A stretch of DNA of 5,653 bases, from assembly GCA_020026115.1 (NCBI GenBank), contig JAHHQY010000049.1, positions 1-5,653 of the forward strand, given 5' to 3'. The translations under genes were made by a program, and so were the position numbers. A model generated the notes under the pieces. That model was not told where the DNA came from and did no database searches. It saw only the letters and a program-made list of their open reading frames with translations. Below are positions 1 to 4,468 of this stretch, piece by piece. Positions within the stretch are counted from its first letter, which is position 1; each line of letters starts with the position of its first letter. This DNA comes from Actinobacillus sp. GTDB taxonomy: Bacteria; Pseudomonadota; Gammaproteobacteria; Enterobacterales; Pasteurellaceae.

Positions 1-54
1 AACGGCGGACTGTTAATCCGTATGTCGCTGGTTCAAGTCCAGCAGGAGGAGCCA
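1..54 (+). tRNA. tRNA-Asn (anticodon GTT), 3' part, cut by the window edge
   Basis: The first 54 bases are the 3' portion of an asparagine tRNA. Seen directly: an anticodon stem-loop with GTT at positions 12-14 inside the loop CTGTTAA, a variable region, a T arm with the stem GCTGG/CCAGC around TTCAAGT, the 3' acceptor strand AGGAGGA, the discriminator G, and an encoded CCA at 52-54. Compared with the 76-nt E. coli tRNA-Asn, which it matches closely, about 22 bases are missing at the 5' side (the 5' acceptor strand and most of the D arm), because the window begins inside the gene. The missing acceptor strand is predicted to read TCCTCCT. It is followed by a terminator, so it is the last or only tRNA of its transcript. 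Confidence 0.96.
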
Positions 55-69
55 ATTTTTCTTTTGGGG

Positions 70-104
70 CGTTTTTATTTGTCTCCTTTTATAAAAACGA
101 TTTT
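70..104 (+). terminator. AT-rich hairpin downstream of tRNA-Asn, possible first terminator
   Basis: A perfect 9-bp inverted repeat pairs CGTTTTTAT (70-78) with ATAAAAACG (91-99) around a 12-base loop, and TTTT follows at 101-104. The stem has only two G-C pairs, so it would be weak. It could be a leaky first terminator or a 3' processing element for the tRNA precursor. The stronger terminator lies just after it. Confidence 0.35.
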
Positions 105-113
105 CCAAAAGCC

Positions 114-150
114 AAGCCCCATTATCCTCCTTATGGGGCTTCTTTTTTTT
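114..150 (+). terminator. Intrinsic terminator of the tRNA-Asn transcript
   Basis: AAGCCCCAT (114-122) pairs perfectly with ATGGGGCTT (133-141), giving a 9-bp stem with five G-C pairs and a 10-base loop. A C and eight T follow (142-150). This is a textbook Rho-independent terminator. It separates the tRNA from the exchanger gene at 217. Confidence 0.85.
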
Positions 151-153
151 ACC

Positions 154-182
154 TTGCAAAAGGGAAATCAATTTCTCATACT
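154..182 (+). promoter_or_regulatory. Candidate sigma-70 promoter for the exchanger gene
   Basis: TTGCAA (154-159) is a 4/6 match to the -35 consensus. A 17-base spacer separates it from CATACT (177-182), a 4/6 match to the -10 consensus. It starts right after the tRNA terminator and would give a 5' leader of roughly 25-30 bases before the ATG at 217. The spacing and position are good but the hexamers are modest, so this is an inference. Confidence 0.4.
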
Positions 183-216
183 ACCTTATCTCTTTTACTT
201 AACTTAGGAAAAACTT

Positions 217-1203
217 ATGGTTTTAGCCTCTTTTGCCGTGCTTATTGGTTTAATTATTCTCGTATGGAGTGCCGACATTTTTATTGAAGGTGCCGCCGGT
301 TTAGCCCAAGCACTTGGTATGTCGCCACTTTTAATTGGTATTATCATCATTGGTTTTGGGACCAGTGCGCCAGAATTGCTCGTTTCCGCAATTTCTAGCT
401 TAAACCATGCGCCTGCCGTCGCTTTGGGAAATGCTTATGGCTCAGATATTACCAATATCGCGCTAATTTTAGGTGTTACCGCCTTTATCAAACCCATTGC
501 CGTTAATTCCAATGTCCTCAAAACAGAATTACCTATTTTGCTTGGCGTGACCTTAATTTCTGCTTATTTGTTATCTGACCATCTTATTTCTCGCGCGGAT
601 TCTGGCTTATTACTTGGTATTTTCACCTTATATATGGCTTGGAGTATTTGGAAAGGCACTCGCACTAAGCAAGATCCTTTCGCCTTAGATATGCAAGAAG
701 AATTGGCGGAAATTCCACGCCTTTCAACAAAAAAAGCCTCTTTATATATGCTGATTGGCTTAATTTTATTGATGGCAAGTTCGCAAGCCTTAGTTTGGGG
801 CGCAACTGAAATTGCTCAATATTTTGGTGTGAGCGATTTAATTATTGGTTTAACAATTGTCGCCATCGGCACTTCTCTGCCTGAATTAGCCACCTCGATT
901 ATGGCGGCAAAAAAAGGTGAAACAGACCTTGCCGTAGGTAATATTATTGGTTCAAATATTTTTAATACTCTGCCGGTTGTTGGGATTGCAGGAATTATTA
1001 CGCCTTTTCATGCTGGTCCGGAAGTTTTCTACCGCGATATGATGGTGATTATTGCTCTTACGACATCTCTTTTCGTTTTAGGTTATGGTTTTAATAAAAA
1101 ACAGGGCATGATCAGTCGTTTCGATGGTTTTTTATTGCTCTTAGCATACTTAGGATATAACGCCTTTTTGTTAAAAGATTTGTTCCATTTTTCCTTTTTG
1201 TAA
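217..1203 (+). CDS. yrbG: Calcium/sodium antiporter of the CaCA superfamily, YrbG type
   Basis: This 328-residue inner-membrane protein is expected to exchange Ca2+ for Na+ or H+; the ions are inferred from the family. It has the internal duplication typical of the CaCA superfamily. The first alpha-repeat carries GTSAPE (48-53) and GSDITN (75-80), and the second carries GTSLPE (218-223) and GSNIFN (245-250). Glu53 and Glu223 match the two ion-binding glutamates of the archaeal exchanger NCX_Mj, and Asn80 and Asn250 fall at its Asn81 and Asp240 positions. About ten hydrophobic segments are visible, five per half, with a charged loop at about 146-172 that is probably cytoplasmic. The length matches E. 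coli YrbG (about 325 residues) and the similarity runs end to end. The start is supported by AGGAA (206-210), six bases before the ATG. The gene stands alone between terminators. The family assignment is firm, but physiological Ca2+ transport by YrbG proteins is not well established. Confidence 0.9.
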   Translation: MVLASFAVLIGLIILVWSADIFIEGAAGLAQALGMSPLLIGIIIIGFGTSAPELLVSAISSLNHAPAVALGNAYGSDITNIALILGVTAFIKPIAVNSNVLKTELPILLGVTLISAYLLSDHLISRADSGLLLGIFTLYMAWSIWKGTRTKQDPFALDMQEELAEIPRLSTKKASLYMLIGLILLMASSQALVWGATEIAQYFGVSDLIIGLTIVAIGTSLPELATSIMAAKKGETDLAVGNIIGSNIFNTLPVVGIAGIITPFHAGPEVFYRDMMVIIALTTSLFVLGYGFNKKQGMISRFDGFLLLLAYLGYNAFLLKDLFHFSFL

Positions 1204-1238
1204 CGCTCTATTTGTAAAACTCTAAAGCGTTTTTTTTT
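1202..1238 (+). terminator. Intrinsic terminator overlapping the exchanger stop codon
   Basis: AACGCT (1202-1207), which includes the last two bases of the TAA stop codon, pairs with AGCGTT (1226-1231). The loop is 18 bases, and a run of nine T covers 1230-1238. The stem is short for so long a loop, so termination may be incomplete, which fits the second hairpin just downstream. Confidence 0.55.
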
Positions 1239-1245
1239 CTTTTTA

Positions 1246-1286
1246 GCCCACCTTTAAGTCGCCTTTGTGCGACTTTTTGTTTGGGC
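1246..1286 (+). terminator. Second hairpin terminator after the exchanger gene
   Basis: The core hairpin pairs AAGTCGC (1256-1262) with GCGACTT (1269-1275) around a six-base loop, with TTTTT at 1274-1278. An outer 5-bp pairing, GCCCA (1246-1250) with TGGGC (1282-1286), could enclose it. The core plus T-tract looks like a tandem back-up terminator. The outer stem may be chance, or may compete with termination by including the T-tract in its loop. Confidence 0.5.
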
Positions 1287-1314
1287 GTCTTTGAACAATA
1301 AGTGAATAAAGCGC

Positions 1315-1342
1315 TTGTTAATTTGTAAAAATAATGTAAAAT
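1315..1342 (+). promoter_or_regulatory. Likely sigma-70 promoter of the alpha-hydroxy-acid dehydrogenase gene
   Basis: TTGTTA (1315-1320, 4/6 to the -35 consensus) is followed after 16 bases by TAAAAT (1337-1342, 5/6 to the -10 consensus) in a very AT-rich setting. Transcription would start near 1349 and give a leader of about 100 bases before the start codon at 1450. This is the best promoter-like sequence in the 243-base gap between the two plus-strand genes. Confidence 0.6.
1324..1341 (+). promoter_or_regulatory. Tandem TGTAAAA repeat over the -10 region, possible ArcA-type operator
   Basis: TGTAAAA occurs at 1324-1330 and again at 1335-1341, exactly 11 bases apart, and TGTTAA sits at 1316-1321. 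ArcA sites are built from TGTTA-like direct repeats with about 11-bp periodicity, and ArcA represses the lldPRD operon of E. coli without oxygen. A repeat overlapping the -10 element would suit repression. The sequence is simple and AT-rich, so chance is a real alternative. Confidence 0.22.
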
Positions 1343-1346
1343 CCGA

Positions 1347-1420
1347 AAGCTTTTAATGCATTGGGCTGAGAGCTTATTTTCTAACCGCTATATTGTTAAT
1401 GACGAAGCGGTCTTTTTTTT
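1347..1420 (+). ncRNA. Structured leader with terminator-like end: candidate attenuator or small RNA
   Basis: Two hairpins follow the likely transcription start. Hairpin 1 pairs 1347-1355 with 1367-1375 (nine pairs, two of them G-U) around an 11-base loop. Hairpin 2 pairs ACCGCT (1384-1389) with AGCGGT (1406-1411) around a 16-base loop, then C and eight T (1413-1420). The unit ends like a Rho-independent terminator but lies between the promoter and the dehydrogenase start. It could be a conditional attenuator, a short independent RNA of about 70 bases, or a terminator for read-through from upstream. I recognise no known RNA family. An unsupported 24-codon reading frame (1356-1430) runs through it. 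Confidence 0.4.
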
Positions 1421-1430
1421 CTTAATCTAA

Positions 1431-1449
1431 TCCTATTTTAGGAGGAATG
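1431..1449 (+). promoter_or_regulatory. Ribosome binding site that decides the dehydrogenase start; can form a small hairpin
   Basis: AGGAGG at 1440-1445 is a perfect Shine-Dalgarno core. The first ATG (1447) is only one base away, too close for initiation, whereas the second in-frame ATG (1450) is four bases away, which is workable. The start at 1450 is therefore preferred. TCCTA (1431-1435) can pair with TAGGA (1439-1443) around TTT, which would partly hide the Shine-Dalgarno. The hairpin is small and its effect is unproven. Confidence 0.65.
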
Positions 1450-2640
1450 ATGAGTTTTAATATTAATGTAAAATATCCAAGTGTTGAACACTTACGCTTA
1501 CGCGCAAAACAACGTATGCCACGTTTTGCTTACGATTATTTAACAGAAGGTTGTAACGAAGATATTAACCTACACAAAAATATCTCTGATATTCGTCAAA
1601 TCGAAGTACTTTCTAAATATTTAACCGACTACCGTGAATCCAGCATTAAAAAAGAACTTTTCGGTGAAACTTATGATGCACCGTTTGGTATTAGTGCGGT
1701 CGGTTTACAAGGTTTAATGTGGCCAAACAGCCCACAAATCTTAGCCGCAACAGCTCGCGAACATAACGTACCATTTATGCTATCTACCGTAACAACGATG
1801 TCGATTGAAGAATGTGCTGAGTTAACAAACGGTAAATTCTGGTTCCAACTTTACTATCCAAAAAATGAAGAATTCCGTAAAGATATCTTAAAACGTGCTT
1901 GGGATAACGGCTGTCGCGTACTTTGCTTACTTTCAGACGTACCAACTTTCGGCTATCGTCCAAAAGATATCTACAATGGTTTAGGTATGCCACCAGCAAT
2001 GTATGTGCGTAATATTTTAAACGCTTGTACTAAACCTGCTTGGGGTATCGAAACGTTACAACAAGGCGGTATGCCACGTTTCAAATCACTTGAAAAATAT
2101 ATGCCAGAAAAAATGGACTTACAACAACTTGGTATGTTCATGGATGATTTCTTCGACGGTAAATTAACTGTTGATCGTATTAAAGGCATTCAAGATATTT
2201 GGCCAGGTAAAATTGTTATCAAAGGTTTATCTAGCCCTGAAGATGCAGTAACTGCTTTAGAATTAGGCGTTGACGGTGTTATCGTTTCTAACCACGGTGG
2301 TCGCCAATTAGATGCTGGTCCTTCTTCAATTGCAACGTTAAAACCAATTTTAGATATCTTAAAAGGCAAAATGACCGTTATGATGGACGGTGGTATGCGT
2401 AATGGTCCGGATATTGCAAACGTTTTAGCCAGCGGTGCAGATTTCGTATTCTTAGGTCGTCCTTGGATGTACGGTGTGGGCGCATTAGGTGCTAAAGGTG
2501 GTGACCAAGTTGCTCAAATCTTAAAACGTGAGTTCTTACAAGTTATGCAACAGTTAAACTGTGATAAAGTAGAAAACTTAACGGATTTCTTAATTAAAGA
2601 AGCACCTTCAATTAAAGTAGCAAGTAAAATTGCAAAATAA
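1450..2640 (+). CDS. FMN-dependent alpha-hydroxy-acid dehydrogenase (LldD-like, probable L-lactate dehydrogenase)
   Basis: This 396-residue protein belongs to the glycolate oxidase / L-lactate dehydrogenase flavoenzyme family, which oxidises 2-hydroxy acids to 2-oxo acids; bacterial members often pass electrons to quinone at the membrane. The whole TIM-barrel domain is present. By comparison with spinach glycolate oxidase the active-site residues are intact: Tyr30 (YDY), Tyr135 (FQLY), Asp163 and Arg170 (DVPTFGYR), Lys258 (VIKG), and His282 and Arg285 (SNHGGRQLD). The FMN-phosphate segments DGGMRNG (from 313) and LGRP (335-338) are also present. No signal peptide or membrane helix is seen. 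It differs from canonical LldD at the N-terminus, in LLSDVP and in PWMYG, so L-lactate is probable but not certain. All 18 arginines use CGT or CGC, suggesting high expression. The start is at 1450 because the ATG at 1447 is too near AGGAGG. No partner gene such as a permease lies alongside. Confidence 0.92.
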   Translation: MSFNINVKYPSVEHLRLRAKQRMPRFAYDYLTEGCNEDINLHKNISDIRQIEVLSKYLTDYRESSIKKELFGETYDAPFGISAVGLQGLMWPNSPQILAATAREHNVPFMLSTVTTMSIEECAELTNGKFWFQLYYPKNEEFRKDILKRAWDNGCRVLCLLSDVPTFGYRPKDIYNGLGMPPAMYVRNILNACTKPAWGIETLQQGGMPRFKSLEKYMPEKMDLQQLGMFMDDFFDGKLTVDRIKGIQDIWPGKIVIKGLSSPEDAVTALELGVDGVIVSNHGGRQLDAGPSSIATLKPILDILKGKMTVMMDGGMRNGPDIANVLASGADFVFLGRPWMYGVGALGAKGGDQVAQILKREFLQVMQQLNCDKVENLTDFLIKEAPSIKVASKIAK

Positions 2641-2659
2641 TTATTCTTTGAATATCAAT

Positions 2660-2691
2660 AAAAAAGCGTGAAAATTTTCACGCTTTTTTTT
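2660..2691. terminator. Bidirectional intrinsic terminator between convergent genes
   Basis: A perfect 15-bp palindrome (2660-2674 against 2675-2689) centres on AAAATTTT, with GCGTGA/TCACGC as its G-C-rich part. T follows on the plus strand through 2691, and the A run at 2660-2665 supplies the T-tract on the minus strand. It lies 19 bases after the dehydrogenase stop and 33 bases past the cydC stop, so one hairpin can end both transcripts. Confidence 0.9.
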
Positions 2692-2722
2692 ATTTTCGTT
2701 ATAAGTCATTCACAAGGAAAAC

Positions 2723-4468
2723 TTAAACTCGCATGAGCAATTGCTTAAAATAGCCATCTTGAGCTTGTAAATCTGCAAAACTGCCCTCTTCAACCAACTT
2801 GGCGTTATCAATTAAACAAATCTTATTAAATTGTTCAATCGCTGTTAAACGATGGGTAACCATAATCAAGGTTTTATTGGCGCAATGCTGAAAAATCAAC
2901 TGCAACATTTGGCGTTCTGTTTCACGATCTAAACCTTCCGTGGGTTCATCCAGTAAAAGAATAGGTGCATCATTAAGCAAAATTCTCGCCAGACCAATTC
3001 GGCGTTGCTCCCCGCCAGATAAAGGTCTGCCACCATCGCCAAGCCATAAATTTAAACCTTCTTCTTGCTCAACAAGATGTGTTAATCCCACCTTTTGCAA
3101 AATAGTTTGCATTTTTAGCTCACTGATTTCAGTTTGGCTGGCCAGTTGTAAATTATTCCGTAAGGTGTCGCTAAAAATATGCACGCGCTGAATTAAAGCA
3201 CATTCCGCTTGGCGTAAACTTTTTTCATCGTAAGCATTTAAGGGCGTATTATTTAATAAAATTTCCCCTTGGCTTGGGTCATAATTACGCACTAAAAGTT
3301 GCAATAAACTGGATTTACCGCTCCCCGTTTTACCTAAAATGGCTACTTTTTCTCCGGCTTGAATACTCAAATTCACATCTTTTAACGCCCAATCTTCTCT
3401 CTTTGGATAACGTAAACTGACGTTTTTCAGTTGCCATAATGTCCCTACTTGCGCTTTAAATAGCTTGTCGCCTTGAAATTGCACGCAAGGTTTTGTTTGG
3501 CTTAATTCGTTAATGCGTCTTGCTGAAGCCATAATTTGGCCAATATGTAAAAATGCTGCGCCTAATGGCATAACAATTTCAAAACTGGCTAAGGCTGAAA
3601 AAGCAAAAAGTGCGATGATCGCCCCTTGATAAAGCTGATTTTCTACGGATAATTGCGCGCTAAAATCGAAAGTTCCAGCAAACCATAACACTACGGCTAA
3701 TAATACGCCATTTAAAAACAACACAATTCCCATAGAAAGTCCCGCTAATTTGGCCTCTTTTCCTTGATAACTTTGCCAATTTTTTTCCGTTGCTTGCATT
3801 TTCTGTTTGCTTTCTTCTGTGGCATTAAACAGTAATAATTCTGCTTGAGCTTGAATAAAATTCACAAACTGAGTGCGATATTGGCTACGTTGCACAGTGA
3901 GTTTTTCGCCAAATCTTTCGCCTAAAAAGTAAAAAATCGTTGGAATAAACAGCAACATAAGCACTAAACTTAAGCCAATGATACCCGCTAAGAAGGGATC
4001 AAAAAAACTCAAAGTAAAACTTAATAAACCAATCATCATGACAGCGCTCACAAAAGGCGCAATAATGCGTAAATAAAGATTATCTAAGCTATCTACATCA
4101 GCAACTAAACGGTTTAATAAATCACTGTTTCGATACTGACTTAAAGAAGCGGGACTTAAAGGAATAATGTGGCGAAATACTTTGACGCGTAATTTTGCAA
4201 GTAAACGAAAGGTCGCGTCATGAGTAATAATTTTTTCCACGTAACGGAAAAATGTGCGTCCAATAGCCAGCCCACGCACTGAAGCGGAAGGATAGAAAAA
4301 GTTAAATAAACTGCCCACGCCTGCAATGGCCGTTGCGGCTAAAAACCAACCTGAGAGCGTTAATAGCCCCACACTACTTCCTAAACCTAAAATCATCAGG
4401 ACAATGCCCGCAAATAAAGGCCATTTGGCATATTTAAATTGGCGAATAAAAGGCCATAAAGTTCGCAT
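2723..4468 (-). CDS. cydC: CydC, subunit of the heterodimeric ABC transporter CydDC (cytochrome bd assembly)
   Basis: This 581-residue half-transporter pairs with CydD in the inner membrane. CydDC is required to assemble cytochrome bd; cysteine and glutathione export, and more recently haem handling, have been proposed. The membrane domain covers about 1-310 with six hydrophobic segments (roughly 17-37, 38-58, 134-158, 159-182, 245-266 and 281-305). His83 in THDATFR aligns with E. coli CydC His85, reported as a haem ligand. The ATPase domain is complete: A-loop Tyr354, Walker A GKTGSGKS (379-386), Q-loop Gln427, signature LSGGEQ (483-488), Walker B ILLLDE (503-508) with catalytic Glu508, and His539. 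The start at 4468 matches the E. coli N-terminus (MRxLxP), overlaps the cydD stop by one base as TAATG, and has AAGGA (4478-4482) nine bases upstream. A longer frame opening at 4588 is rejected because it lies inside cydD. Translation is probably coupled to cydD. Confidence 0.97.
   Translation of the reverse strand: MRTLWPFIRQFKYAKWPLFAGIVLMILGLGSSVGLLTLSGWFLAATAIAGVGSLFNFFYPSASVRGLAIGRTFFRYVEKIITHDATFRLLAKLRVKVFRHIIPLSPASLSQYRNSDLLNRLVADVDSLDNLYLRIIAPFVSAVMMIGLLSFTLSFFDPFLAGIIGLSLVLMLLFIPTIFYFLGERFGEKLTVQRSQYRTQFVNFIQAQAELLLFNATEESKQKMQATEKNWQSYQGKEAKLAGLSMGIVLFLNGVLLAVVLWFAGTFDFSAQLSVENQLYQGAIIALFAFSALASFEIVMPLGAAFLHIGQIMASARRINELSQTKPCVQFQGDKLFKAQVGTLWQLKNVSLRYPKREDWALKDVNLSIQAGEKVAILGKTGSGKSSLLQLLVRNYDPSQGEILLNNTPLNAYDEKSLRQAECALIQRVHIFSDTLRNNLQLASQTEISELKMQTILQKVGLTHLVEQEEGLNLWLGDGGRPLSGGEQRRIGLARILLNDAPILLLDEPTEGLDRETERQMLQLIFQHCANKTLIMVTHRLTAIEQFNKICLIDNAKLVEEGSFADLQAQDGYFKQLLMRV

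Noticed and set aside
1..54. tRNA 3' end as an attachment site of an integrated element
   Set aside because: No integrase, no repeated tRNA 3' segment and no mobile genes follow; the neighbours are ordinary housekeeping genes.
22..207. 61-codon plus-strand open frame beginning in the tRNA
   Set aside because: It starts inside the tRNA-Asn gene, crosses two hairpins and the terminator T-tract, and has low-complexity Phe/Leu-rich content with no ribosome binding site.
729..915. Two A7 runs (729-735 and 909-915) in the exchanger gene as slippage or phase-variation tracts
   Set aside because: They encode Lys-Lys in frame, are too short for typical phase variation, lack a classical slippery heptamer context, and A-runs are common at this base composition.
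1361..1376. CTGAGA in the dehydrogenase leader as part of a TPP riboswitch
   Set aside because: Only the CTGAGA word is present. The other conserved TPP elements are absent, and the gene has no link to thiamine.
2940..3191. Plus-strand and other open frames opposite cydC, cydD and the dehydrogenase
   Set aside because: They are antisense shadows of well-supported coding genes, with no ribosome binding sites or recognisable domains.
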